DNA from: JALXCH01 sp964495805
GTDB taxonomy: Bacteria > Calditrichota > Calditrichia > RBG-13-44-9
DNA length: 17,037 bases
Direction: 5' to 3'
Assembly: GCA_964495805.1 (NCBI GenBank)
Contig: CAZBWV010000090.1
Location: 1 to 17,037, forward strand
Position 1 is the first letter of the stretch. The number at the start of each line of letters is the position of its first letter. A program made the translations under genes and the position numbers. The notes under the pieces are model-generated. The model saw only the letters and a program-made list of their open reading frames with translations, had not been told where the DNA came from and did no database searches. Positions 1-7,761 of the stretch are shown piece by piece.

Positions 1-148
1 AAACTGGAACGCTTATAGAAGCCATGTTTCGGCCGTACGGAAAGAAGGTAACCAATTCAAACAAAAGAACTTATCCATGCGCCATACATCACACGACAAC
101 GCTATTTTTACTCTATATTAACCCGAAGCGAAAACTCAGGATACATTC
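1..148. other. Upstream region of the polysaccharide operon, possible end of a preceding gene
   Basis: No gene can be called with confidence. On the + strand, frame 1 ends with KLERL and a stop at 16-18, which would suit the C-terminus of an upstream glycosyltransferase-type protein. Frame 2 stays open to a stop at 119-121. Frame 3 stays open to a TGA at 150-152 that overlaps the next start codon. None has enough residues in the window to judge. An AGGA at 138-141, seven bases before the ATG at 149, is the likely ribosome binding site of the glycosyltransferase gene. Confidence 0.3.
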
Positions 149-1525
149 ATGAAAGATAATGATTCGAAAAGTTTGCTGATTGTGACTGCGATTTTTCCAC
201 CGGTAGCCACCAGCGGTATTCATCGACTGGTCCGATTGGCACGCTACCTCACCGAAAAAGGGGTTCGTGTGGGGGTATTAACGGTGGACGAAACCACTAT
301 TGCCAAAGGCTTTAAGTATGACCATCTGATGTTGAAAAAGGTACCGGAAGAGGTGGAAATTATCCGGGTACCGGCTTACCAGTTCCTGAAAAAAATGATT
401 GAATTAAAAAGCCAGTTTAAACATTCCACAAGTTCGGAAAAACCGGAGATTGCCACAAAAAAGAGCGAAAATTCACCGATCCCCAGAGCATCCGGTGGAA
501 CTGCGAACCGGAAAGGATTGCTACAGCGAATCAAAGATGGCATCACGTTGAACCTGAACACACCGGACAATTACGCATTCTGGATTCGTCCGGCCGTCAA
601 AGCCGGTATTCAACTGGTACGGGAACACGGCTATCGGAACATTCTCTCCAGTAGTCCCCCGGGAAGCTCTCACGTGGTGTGCGAGCACATTAAACGGAAA
701 ACGGGAGTGCACTGGATTGCCGATTTTCGCGATCCCTGGTCGCGCAAACAGTGGTTTAATCCCGAGATGACCAACTTTAAACGCCGCATGATTCGCCGAC
801 TTGAACAAAAAACCATTCGCCATGCGGACGTGATTGTACTCAATACCCCGGAATTACAGGAAGATTACGGAAACCATTACGGGGAGCTATTACTGAAAAA
901 ATCGCAGGTTATCCCCAATGGATACGATCCGGCGGATTTTGTTTCTCATCCGTCCGACTTTCCGCTCCCGGAAAATCCCATCGTCATTTCACATGTGGGA
1001 ACCTTTTACCGACATCGTTCTCCCATTCCGTTTCTGGTGGCATTGGGCCAGGCCATTCAAAATAAAGAAGTCCCGGCGGACCGGTTTCGGATACGCTTTA
1101 TTGGCGGAGTGGGACAATTTCGGGCGGATGTGGAAACGCTGGTATCCCGTTATGGTTTACAGGATGTGCTGGAGATTATTCCGCCGGTTCCCCATCAACA
1201 GGCGATTGAATACATGTATCAATCCCACGTGCTGCTGATTATTCAACCGGGTACATCCATCCAGGTACCGGCAAAGATTTATGAATATCTGGCCACCGGA
1301 CGTCCCATTCTGGCCATCAGTGCGGAAGGGGCAACCAGCCGGTTTATTCTGGAAAACCAGTTAGGTTGGTGGGCACGACCGGAAAATATTCCCGATATCG
1401 TGCAGAACCTGAAGACCATTGATCAGTTTTTCCGCAAAAACGCGCAATGGAGCACTCCCCAATCCGCACTGGATGCGTACAACGGAAAGTTACTGGTAAA
1501 TCGAATCTATGATTTGTTAGTTTAA
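149..1525 (+). CDS. GT4-like glycosyltransferase (GT-B fold)
   Basis: Predicted cytoplasmic or membrane-associated retaining glycosyltransferase that moves a sugar from an activated donor onto a growing surface glycan; donor and acceptor cannot be read from sequence. The N-terminal Rossmann half starts with LLIVTAIFPP (residues 9-18) followed by SGIHRLVRLARYL, the usual acceptor-side start of GT4 enzymes. DFRDPW (192-197) is typical of this subgroup. VIPNGYD (254-260) opens the donor-binding half, and QVPAKIYEYLATGRP (372-386) is the expected donor-site segment. A hydrophilic Ser/Lys-rich stretch at about 90-130 looks like an inserted loop. At 458 aa it is slightly longer than the common 370-420. 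AGGA lies seven bases before the ATG. It is followed 42 bases later by the ligase-like gene, so it is probably the first visible gene of a glycan operon. Fold is secure, specificity unknown. Confidence 0.9.
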   Translation: MKDNDSKSLLIVTAIFPPVATSGIHRLVRLARYLTEKGVRVGVLTVDETTIAKGFKYDHLMLKKVPEEVEIIRVPAYQFLKKMIELKSQFKHSTSSEKPEIATKKSENSPIPRASGGTANRKGLLQRIKDGITLNLNTPDNYAFWIRPAVKAGIQLVREHGYRNILSSSPPGSSHVVCEHIKRKTGVHWIADFRDPWSRKQWFNPEMTNFKRRMIRRLEQKTIRHADVIVLNTPELQEDYGNHYGELLLKKSQVIPNGYDPADFVSHPSDFPLPENPIVISHVGTFYRHRSPIPFLVALGQAIQNKEVPADRFRIRFIGGVGQFRADVETLVSRYGLQDVLEIIPPVPHQQAIEYMYQSHVLLIIQPGTSIQVPAKIYEYLATGRPILAISAEGATSRFILENQLGWWARPENIPDIVQNLKTIDQFFRKNAQWSTPQSALDAYNGKLLVNRIYDLLV

Positions 1526-1567
1526 ATTTTGTTATTAATTTATCGTGTCATTTCAATTGGTTGAATT

Positions 1568-2893
1568 ATGCTGAGGAAAATATTTTTTGTTACAGTTTAC
1601 GGTTCCAGTTTAATCCTGGCTTTTGTACACCCCATATACGGGCTGGTGGGCTACATTTTTGAGTGGTACAACCATCCTCCGTTGTTCTGGTGGGGCAGGC
1701 AATTTCCCGATTTACGCTATTCGCTAATTATTGCGCTGGTAACTCTGATTGCCTATGTGTTTCGGCAGGATCGGTTAAAGAAAATCAAAACCGAGCATTT
1801 TACGGTGATTTACTGGCTGGTTGCTCTTCTGATCCTGCAATTTTTGGTGACCCAGCTTACCGCCGTGGATTACGACCACAGCATGGAGCAATTTATTGAA
1901 TTCTTTAAATTTACCATTCTGTATTTCCTGATTGCTAAAATTCCGCGTATTCCCCGGCATTACAAGCTGATCATCTGGGTGTTCTTACTCGGTGCATTCG
2001 ATTTTGGACGGATTGCCACTCAGGATGGTTCCAATCGTAACGTGGTGGTGGAAGCCCCCAATGCCGGGGACGAAAACGCCATCGCTGCCCATGTGCTAAC
2101 AGCTATTCCGTTTCTCATCTTCTACTTTTTCAACGGAAAACGGTGGGAAAAAATTTTGGCCATTATTTCTCTTCCCTTCATTGTCAACCTGATTATTCTG
2201 GCCAACAGCCGCGGAGCCACGGTAGGTTTGCTGGCAGTGGTGGTGGTGGGTTTTTTCCTGGCTAAAGCCAAACAACGCTTTCAATTTATCATCGGGCTTA
2301 TTCTGGCAATTATCATGTTCATTCAGCTCTCACCACCGGAATTTGTGGAACGCCAGATGACCATCAAAACGTACAAGCAGGATTCCAGTGCGGAAGGGAG
2401 GTTGGTGGCCTGGAGTCTGGCCTGGCAGATGATGAAGGACCATCCCTTCGGAATTGGGGGTGGTGGATTTATCGTCCTCAATACCATCTACAAACCGGAA
2501 TGGAAAGAGGACAACCAGGGACGCGGTCACGATGTGCACAATACCTTTCTGTTATGCGGCGTAGAATGGGGCTTTCTCGGGCTGTTCCTTTTCCTTGGCT
2601 TTTTGATTCACACGTTCATGATTCTTTTCCGTATTCGACGGGATGCTTACCGCTGTCGCGATCCCAACCCTTACCTGACTGAAAGTACCGCGCTGATGCT
2701 GGCATTGATTGGTATTTTAGTAGCGGGCTTTTTCATTAACCGATTATACGGGGAAATTATTTACTGGTTAAGCGCACTGGTAATAGCGCTCCGCAATATT
2801 CAGTACAACGAAATTCAGGAAATGGTGGAAGAGGAAGAAACTGTTCCGGCCAATCTGGAAGTTCCCGGTATTGCCCAACCGGTTACCCGATGA
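1568..2893 (+). CDS. O-antigen ligase/polymerase-like membrane protein (Wzy_C family, DUF5935-like N-terminus)
   Basis: Polytopic inner-membrane protein of 441 aa with roughly ten to twelve hydrophobic segments. It is likely to ligate or polymerise an undecaprenyl-linked glycan on the periplasmic face. The Wzy_C signature is visible: SRGATVG (214-220), GRLVAW (277-282), DHPFGIGGGGF (291-301) and HNTFLLCGVEWGFLG (324-338). The N-terminus (HPIYGLVGYIFEWYNHPPLFWW, then DLRYSLIIALVTL) resembles the DUF5935 domain found in the 'putative O-glycosylation ligase, exosortase A-associated' group, which is family knowledge recalled rather than searched. The C-terminal 25 residues are acidic and soluble. 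The ribosome binding site before 1568 is weak. It sits between glycosyltransferase and acyltransferase genes, supporting a role in glycan assembly. It could be a WaaL-type ligase, a Wzy polymerase or a protein O-glycosylation ligase; sequence alone does not separate them. Confidence 0.88.
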   Translation: MLRKIFFVTVYGSSLILAFVHPIYGLVGYIFEWYNHPPLFWWGRQFPDLRYSLIIALVTLIAYVFRQDRLKKIKTEHFTVIYWLVALLILQFLVTQLTAVDYDHSMEQFIEFFKFTILYFLIAKIPRIPRHYKLIIWVFLLGAFDFGRIATQDGSNRNVVVEAPNAGDENAIAAHVLTAIPFLIFYFFNGKRWEKILAIISLPFIVNLIILANSRGATVGLLAVVVVGFFLAKAKQRFQFIIGLILAIIMFIQLSPPEFVERQMTIKTYKQDSSAEGRLVAWSLAWQMMKDHPFGIGGGGFIVLNTIYKPEWKEDNQGRGHDVHNTFLLCGVEWGFLGLFLFLGFLIHTFMILFRIRRDAYRCRDPNPYLTESTALMLALIGILVAGFFINRLYGEIIYWLSALVIALRNIQYNEIQEMVEEEETVPANLEVPGIAQPVTR

Positions 2894-2931
2894 GAACCAT
2901 GGAGGAAGAATTTTAATAAAGGAGTCGAACA

Positions 2932-3444
2932 ATGATTAAACAAGTCCTTACCGTTATTTTTTCTCCCAAAACCTGGCGCTGGTTTTTCCGGTTTCTGGAA
3001 TTTTATTACAAATTTCACGCCAGTGCACTGGATCGACTGGGAGCCGTGGGTAAGAGCACCTGGATCGAGCCTACCGTCAAATTCACCCATCCGGAAAACA
3101 TTTTCATCGGTAGCCATTGCCACATCAACCACCTGGGTTGTTTGCAGGCGGATAAAAACGCCAAAATTATCATCGGTAACGACTTGCTTATGGGACCCGG
3201 AACCATGCTTTATGCCTCTAACTACCAGCTGGCTCCCGACCGTCCCATGCGCACCCAGCCCCGAAATTATGGTGACATTGTGATTGGAAATGATGTGTGG
3301 TTGGGTTCCAATGTGGTGGTCACCGCCGGTGTCACCATTGGCGACGGTGCAGTCATAGCCGCTGGATCCGTTGTAACCAAAGACATTCCGCCTTACACCA
3401 TTGCCGGTGGAATTCCGGCTAAACCGTTAAAGAAGAGAGAATAA
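2932..3444 (+). CDS. Left-handed beta-helix (hexapeptide repeat) acyltransferase, WbbJ/maltose-acetyltransferase-like
   Basis: A 170-aa soluble trimeric-type acyltransferase, predicted to O- or N-acetylate a sugar from acetyl-CoA. Hexapeptide repeats run from about residue 43 to 165, with clear turns IFIGSHCHI, IIIGNDLLMG, IVIGNDVWLGSNVVV (116-130) and VTIGDGAVIAAGSVV (134-148). The canonical closing segment IPPYTIAGGIPAKPL (152-166) is intact. In most relatives the loop after the third turn reads like ANH..., where His is the catalytic base. Here the same place reads ASNYQL (95-100), with Tyr98 where His is expected. The start is fixed by GGAG at 2921-2924, seven bases before the ATG. It lies 38 bases after the ligase gene and two bases before the GNAT gene, so co-transcription is likely. 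Family call is firm; activity is open because of the His position. Confidence 0.88.
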   Translation: MIKQVLTVIFSPKTWRWFFRFLEFYYKFHASALDRLGAVGKSTWIEPTVKFTHPENIFIGSHCHINHLGCLQADKNAKIIIGNDLLMGPGTMLYASNYQLAPDRPMRTQPRNYGDIVIGNDVWLGSNVVVTAGVTIGDGAVIAAGSVVTKDIPPYTIAGGIPAKPLKKRE

Positions 3445-3446
3445 TC

Positions 3447-4223
3447 ATGAGTCGTCCGCAGGATTACCAGAAAATTTTAAAAAACCGTCAGGAGCAAATG
3501 CTCAAACTGGTGGCAAAAAGCTTTTACAAGGAACTGATGAATTACGGCATTAACACCAGCGATATTGTCACCGTCTCCATGCACCTGTTGGATCAGATTA
3601 CGGAAAAAGATGAGACATCCAGCGAAGGAAACGGATATTACAACAAACTGTTTGTCATTCAGGATGTGCAGAATTTGTGGAACCGGGAGAAAAAACTCCA
3701 GCTGGAAAATGTCAGCATCTCATTTCTCCATCCGGAACAGGTACCCACAGTTTGCCAGTGGCTGAAAAACAATCAAATAAAACGCACTTTTATCGATTTA
3801 CTCCCCAAATCCCGCTACGAATTGACTCAATATTTCTTTGAAGACCCCACCCGAAAATATTTTGGCATTGACTACCGGGATGTGCTGGTGGGAATCATTG
3901 GTGCGGAAAATATTGATTATCAGAGCAGGAAACTGGAGATGAAAAAATTTGTGGGCGAGGCAGGATACAGCGGAAAAGGTATCGGAAAACGAGCCACCTT
4001 TCTGTTCCTGTTTTATGTATTCTACATCCTGAAATTCAACAAGGTGTATATTCATTCCATGGATACCAACATCCGAAACATCAATTTGAACAGCAAATTC
4101 GGCTTTGAGCTGGAAGGGATTTTCTTCCAGGAAATTTTTAAAGAAAATCAGTATTACGACGTAGTGCGAATGGGTCTGTTAAAAGAGCACTGGGAAGAGA
4201 TTTTCGCCCGTCACGAAAAATAG
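3447..4223 (+). CDS. GNAT-family N-acetyltransferase with a long N-terminal region
   Basis: Predicted acetyl-CoA-dependent acetyltransferase of 258 aa. The C-terminal half is a GNAT domain: a VGIIGAENID beta strand near 148-157, the acetyl-CoA pyrophosphate loop GYSGKGIGKRA (173-183), and a RimJ/RimL-like ending in which NIRNINLNSKFGFELEG (208-224) leads to a YYDVVRMGLL strand. Residues 1 to about 90 are charged and partly helical and match no domain I recognise; they may be a degenerate first GNAT half or a partner-binding region. It begins two bases after the acyltransferase stop, so it is probably translationally coupled. By context it may acetylate an amino sugar, like PseH or WecD enzymes in other glycan clusters, but substrate assignment is inference. 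It is the last gene of the rightward operon and converges on the protease gene with 39 bases between and no obvious terminator. Confidence 0.8.
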   Translation: MSRPQDYQKILKNRQEQMLKLVAKSFYKELMNYGINTSDIVTVSMHLLDQITEKDETSSEGNGYYNKLFVIQDVQNLWNREKKLQLENVSISFLHPEQVPTVCQWLKNNQIKRTFIDLLPKSRYELTQYFFEDPTRKYFGIDYRDVLVGIIGAENIDYQSRKLEMKKFVGEAGYSGKGIGKRATFLFLFYVFYILKFNKVYIHSMDTNIRNINLNSKFGFELEGIFFQEIFKENQYYDVVRMGLLKEHWEEIFARHEK

Positions 4224-4262
4224 TGTTCTCCCGATTCCATTATCCTGGATGTAATTGCAATA

Positions 4263-6035
4263 CTACGGTTTCAATTTTCTGCCTATCAGGTAAAGCGGCA
4301 GAAAAATTAAAAGGGCATTGAGAATTAGCGAGAGTAAGGCGGAAGTTGTTGAGTTTTCCACTTCCACCGTAGCTGCCATGGAGCCACAACATCCACCGGG
4401 TTTCTTCTTAATTACGAAAGAACGATAAGAGGTGGACGTTTCGTTGCCTTGGTTGTCTATCGCGATGACTTTATATTCAATGACACTACCCACCGGAGCT
4501 CCGGGAATTTCCGCCTGATAGACATACTTTTTCACCTGTGCCATGGCCAACGTATCCAGGTTGGTCTGCTGATTGGTCACTTTATAGAAGAGCTGCACTG
4601 AGGTAATGGTATCGTTATCCACCGCACTGGCCTGTACGGTGTAGGGACCCTGCGTGTTATCCGTATCCTGTGGTTTTCGTATCACCGCAACCAGAGGGGA
4701 ATCACTCAGGGCACTGTTCACATTCAATCGACCATCCAGCAACAGATACCCTTCCAGATTGCGTACATAATCCACCGCTCCAAATAGTTTGTATTTCACA
4801 AACTGACTATTTGCCCGGGGAAGGTAATATGCCCACACCAGTGCTGCGGCACCGGAGACGTGAGGGGTGGCCATGGAAGTTCCGCTGAAATATTTGTAGC
4901 GATTTCCGGTAACCGTGCTATAAATAGCCACGCCGGGAGCCGCCAGGTCCACCGTTATGGGACCATAATTGGAGAATGTGGCCAGCTGATCGCGATCGTC
5001 CGTAGCAGCCACCGCGATGACATTTTCTACATCGTAATTGGAAGGATAATTGGGATGCACATCGTTGTTCCGGGATTCATTTCCTGCTGCTGCGACAAAC
5101 AGAACACCTTTCTGGTATGCGTATTCGATAGCTTCTTTTAGCGCCCGGGAATTCCCGCTACCACCCCAGCTATTGCTCAAAATGTTCGCTCCATTATCCA
5201 CCGCGTAGATAATTGCCTTCACCGCATCGGAAGTGGAACCGGAACCATCGGCATTTAAAAATTTCAGAGCCATGAGTCGGACTCTCCAGTTTACTCCCAC
5301 AACACCCCGTCCGTTATTTCCCACCGCACCGATGGTCCCTGCTACATGGGTACCATGGTCGTTGTCGTCGATCGGGTTGTTATCGTTATTGGCAAAATCC
5401 CACCCGTAATAATCATCGACATACCCGTTGTGGTCATCATCAATGCCGTTACCAGGGATTTCGTCGGTATTTTTCCAGATGTTTGCTTTCAAATCCGGAT
5501 GGTCATAGTCGATACCGGTATCGATAATGGAAACGATGATATCCTTTTTCCCTTTTTCTTTATTCCATGCTTCCGGAGCATCGATATCCGCATCGTAAAT
5601 ACCACCGGATTGACCTTCGTTATTCAAGCCCCACAGTTTGGTAAAATCCGGATCGTTGGGAATCTCCAGCGCATATACAATGTAATCCGGCTCCACATAT
5701 TCCACACCCGAAAGTTTCTTCAGCGTATCCACTGTGGCTTCCACACTCATCCCCGGTTTAACCCGACAAAGCTGTGCCCCCACAACCGGTAGTGTTTCCA
5801 CCACTTGAACACCCACCGGCGCAACCCGGCTCTGAACCGCTTCGGCAGAAACGGTCTCCCGAAATTTCACAATCACCCGGTCGGGTAAATAACTCAGCTT
5901 TCCTTTTCGATATATTTTGATCTGTTCGGTGGAAGTAGTGTCACTGTTTTCTGAAGACGGGTTCTTCTGAATACTTCCTTCCTGTCCGTAACCCAGATTC
6001 CAGATAAGGATAAGGACAAACATGAACGTTTTCAT
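4263..6035 (-). CDS. Secreted S8 subtilisin-like serine protease with a C-terminal sorting-type tail
   Basis: Exported endopeptidase of 590 aa from the chosen start. An in-frame ATG at 6182 would add 49 residues, but the ATG at 6035 begins a proper signal peptide (MKTFMFVLILIWNLGYGQ) and has GGAA about eight bases upstream. A fervidolysin/I9-like propeptide covers about 50-120 (PDRVIVKFRE... VEYVEPDY). The catalytic triad is complete: Asp172 in IDTGID, His227 in DHGTHVAGT, Ser387 in SGTSMATPHVSG, with oxyanion Asn319 in AAGNE. An Asp/Asn-rich loop (198-226) before the His resembles calcium-binding inserts. A beta-sandwich, Ig-like region spans about 447-544. The C-terminus carries GGCCGS (547-552), a hydrophobic helix at about 564-584 and the basic end GRKLKP. 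It is monocistronic by position, with its own likely promoter. Protease call is firm; the tail's role is inferred. Confidence 0.93.
   Translation of the reverse strand: MKTFMFVLILIWNLGYGQEGSIQKNPSSENSDTTSTEQIKIYRKGKLSYLPDRVIVKFRETVSAEAVQSRVAPVGVQVVETLPVVGAQLCRVKPGMSVEATVDTLKKLSGVEYVEPDYIVYALEIPNDPDFTKLWGLNNEGQSGGIYDADIDAPEAWNKEKGKKDIIVSIIDTGIDYDHPDLKANIWKNTDEIPGNGIDDDHNGYVDDYYGWDFANNDNNPIDDNDHGTHVAGTIGAVGNNGRGVVGVNWRVRLMALKFLNADGSGSTSDAVKAIIYAVDNGANILSNSWGGSGNSRALKEAIEYAYQKGVLFVAAAGNESRNNDVHPNYPSNYDVENVIAVAATDDRDQLATFSNYGPITVDLAAPGVAIYSTVTGNRYKYFSGTSMATPHVSGAAALVWAYYLPRANSQFVKYKLFGAVDYVRNLEGYLLLDGRLNVNSALSDSPLVAVIRKPQDTDNTQGPYTVQASAVDNDTITSVQLFYKVTNQQTNLDTLAMAQVKKYVYQAEIPGAPVGSVIEYKVIAIDNQGNETSTSYRSFVIKKKPGGCCGSMAATVEVENSTTSALLSLILNALLIFLPLYLIGRKLKP
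4266..4397 (-). other. C-terminal GGCCG / transmembrane / basic tail of the S8 protease
   Basis: This stretch encodes the last 44 residues of the protease: a PGGCCGS motif, a short polar linker, one hydrophobic helix ending in LPLYLIG, then RKLKP. Motif + helix + basic cluster is the three-part layout of bacterial C-terminal sorting signals such as GlyGly-CTERM (rhombosortase substrates), the Cys-containing Synerg-CTERM and MYXO-CTERM. The exact motif matches none of those that I can name. A simple membrane anchor is the alternative. Confidence 0.5.
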
Positions 6036-6096
6036 TTTCTTGTTCCAGTTATTGGTTGCCTGATTGCTCGTCCATGAGTCGTTGTTCCCTGCTAAA

Positions 6097-6125
6097 AGTT
6101 TAACAAATCTACAAGAATTTTGCAA
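6097..6125 (-). promoter_or_regulatory. Candidate sigma70-type promoter for the S8 protease
   Basis: Reading the minus strand, TTGCAA (6125-6120) and TAAACT (6102-6097) are separated by exactly 17 bases. This resembles the TTGACA/TATAAT consensus and lies about 60 bases before the chosen protease start at 6035. It also supports that start over the one at 6182, which would lie upstream of the promoter. Visual match only. Confidence 0.35.
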
Positions 6126-6310
6126 GGAATTAAGTGGTATAAATGAACTACCTGCGTACAGGTCAGATAGGATTTCATCCAACTGAGTTCGCGTTTTAAC
6201 AAGATCTTGAAAAAGGTTGATGGCTTAACCTGAAAAATCAATTCGGATTAAACGAATGAGAGCCAACTTCCCGGCAGGTGCGATTTTCTAATTTCTTTTC
6301 ATTAAATCAA

Positions 6311-6333
6311 AACCCCGGCGTATAACCGGGGTT
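6311..6333 (-). terminator. Probable intrinsic terminator after the PD40 lipoprotein gene
   Basis: AACCCCGG (6311-6318) pairs perfectly with CCGGGGTT (6326-6333) around a seven-base loop. On the minus strand the stem is followed by TTGATTTAAT, a short broken T-tract, and it sits 56 bases past the stop of the PD40 lipoprotein gene. On the plus strand the hairpin is followed by GTTAAATTTTTT, so it might also act in that direction, although no plus-strand gene ends here. Confidence 0.6.
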
Positions 6334-6389
6334 GTTAAATTTTTTAAAAGAATCGACTCCGATAAGGACTCCGGAGAGTTTCAAGAAGG

Positions 6390-7700
6390 TTAGTTCTGAA
6401 TCAACATATCCAGCTGTTTAATTAAATCCGAAGCTGTGGGCTGGCTGGTTACGTTCAGGTTCAGAATAAAAATGTCGTAATTGCCATTTCGATCGGAATG
6501 GAACGCTACAAACTGCCCATCCGGTGAATATACCGGATCGGTGTCTTTGGCCGGACTATAAGTCAAACGTTCCACTTCGCTTCCGTCCAGTTTGGCCTGA
6601 TAAATATCGTAATTGCCTCCCTTATTGCTGAAGAACACAAAATGCACACTGTCCGGCGAGACGCAGGGATTTACCTCATCCACATCATCTTCGCCCAGCA
6701 CGGTCATAGGCATGCTACCATCGGCTTTCATAACAAAAATATCGTAAGAACCGTTGCGATTGGAGTGGAAGAGAATTCGTTTGCCATCCACTGTATAGCA
6801 AGCACCTCCTTCATTCGAATCATTATTGGTGAGCTGAAGATGAAAATCGCCATTGCTCTCCATAACGTAAATGTCGCTCTGTTTTTCGGTATAAGGTACC
6901 TGTCGCAAATCGCTACGATCCGACACAAACAGAATATGGCTGCCATCCGGGCTAAAGCGGGGTAACCAGTCATCGGCTATGGATTCCGTCAGGTTGTACT
7001 CGTAGCCGGAATCCAGTTTTTTCAGATAAATTTCGCGCACTTTAAATTTGCGGTCAATGGGACGGTGATCATCCTGATTGGAGGTATAGACAATTTCTTT
7101 GCCGTCGGGACTATAAGAGGGCAGCTCTTCGTCTGCCGGGCTATTTACCAGAAAAGTTTCCTCACCGCTTTCCAGGTCTCGCTCCACAATATCCCAGTTG
7201 CCATTCACATCCGTCTGGTAAACCAATTTTTTACCATCCGGGGAGAAGGAAGGAAAAGCTTCATTAGCCGGGGTATTGGTAATTTGCTGGATGAGATACT
7301 TTCCCCCCAGGTATTGAGCAATCTGTTCGGTGTAAGCGCTTCCGCCGGGGGAATTCAGCGCATCGCGGAATGCTTTGTAGGCTAATTGTTCTTCTCCGCG
7401 CTTCATCATCAACTGCCCGTAATCGAAATTGACATCCGCCTGATAGGGATCAATATTCATAATTTCCTTCATCACACGGATGGCCTGGTCTTCCATCCCC
7501 ATCTCCAGATATGTTTTATAGAGTTCCTTCCTGGATTCTATATCATTGGGATTTTTCTCCACCACCTTTTCCAGATGGGTCACTTTTTCCTGTGGCGAGA
7601 GTGAAGCCATTTCTTCCGGTGTTAACTTTTTGGTTCCGCCGCACTGGAGCAGAAACAAGGTTAACAGAACCAACAGGGCCGCATACGTAACTCTTTTCAT
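6390..7700 (-). CDS. Lipoprotein with N-terminal TPRs and a TolB-like PD40 beta-propeller
   Basis: Envelope lipoprotein of 436 aa, probably a periplasmic protein-protein interaction scaffold. The signal peptide MKRVTYAALLVLLTLFLLQC places the lipidated Cys at 20, with an unusual Gln at -1. Two to three TPR-like helical hairpins cover about 37-115. A six-bladed propeller follows: PD40 motifs of the form FSPDGKKLVY occur near 151, 196, 249, 303, 348 and 391, and most blades also carry a YDIF- or SDIYVM-like strand. This is the fold of TolB, but there is no TolB N-terminal domain and no C-terminal OmpA domain as in Pal-fused relatives. A strong ribosome binding site (GGAGGGG, 7706-7712) lies five bases before the ATG. 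The large TPR gene ends 61 bases upstream, so the two are likely co-transcribed and may work together. Fold is firm; function is not known. Confidence 0.88.
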   Translation of the reverse strand: MKRVTYAALLVLLTLFLLQCGGTKKLTPEEMASLSPQEKVTHLEKVVEKNPNDIESRKELYKTYLEMGMEDQAIRVMKEIMNIDPYQADVNFDYGQLMMKRGEEQLAYKAFRDALNSPGGSAYTEQIAQYLGGKYLIQQITNTPANEAFPSFSPDGKKLVYQTDVNGNWDIVERDLESGEETFLVNSPADEELPSYSPDGKEIVYTSNQDDHRPIDRKFKVREIYLKKLDSGYEYNLTESIADDWLPRFSPDGSHILFVSDRSDLRQVPYTEKQSDIYVMESNGDFHLQLTNNDSNEGGACYTVDGKRILFHSNRNGSYDIFVMKADGSMPMTVLGEDDVDEVNPCVSPDSVHFVFFSNKGGNYDIYQAKLDGSEVERLTYSPAKDTDPVYSPDGQFVAFHSDRNGNYDIFILNLNVTSQPTASDLIKQLDMLIQN

Positions 7701-7761
7701 TCGATCCCCTCCAAAATTTTTACAGGCGTAATATAATCATTTTTTGAAAAATACAAAATTT

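Larger units (their letters stand above)
6036..6389. other. Intergenic region between the protease and the PD40 lipoprotein gene
   Basis: 354 bases without a convincing gene on either strand. The part next to the protease is AT-rich and holds a candidate promoter (6097-6125). The part next to the PD40 lipoprotein gene holds a GC-rich hairpin (6311-6333). Nothing recognisable lies between about 6130 and 6305. Confidence 0.6.

Noticed and set aside
3..152. Upstream gene ending in an ATGA overlap with the glycosyltransferase start
   Set aside because: The frame is open, but the roughly 49 visible residues look unlike a protein C-terminus I know, and frame 1 offers an equally plausible end at 18. 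Undecidable without upstream sequence.
5346..5792. Val/Ile-rich 148-aa open frame antisense to the protease
   Set aside because: It is the shadow of the Asp/Asn-rich calcium-loop and catalytic region of the protease on the other strand.
6036..6182. Upstream in-frame ATG at 6182 as the protease start
   Set aside because: It would put 49 polar residues before a normal signal peptide, and a likely promoter lies between the two starts. The ATG at 6035 fits better.
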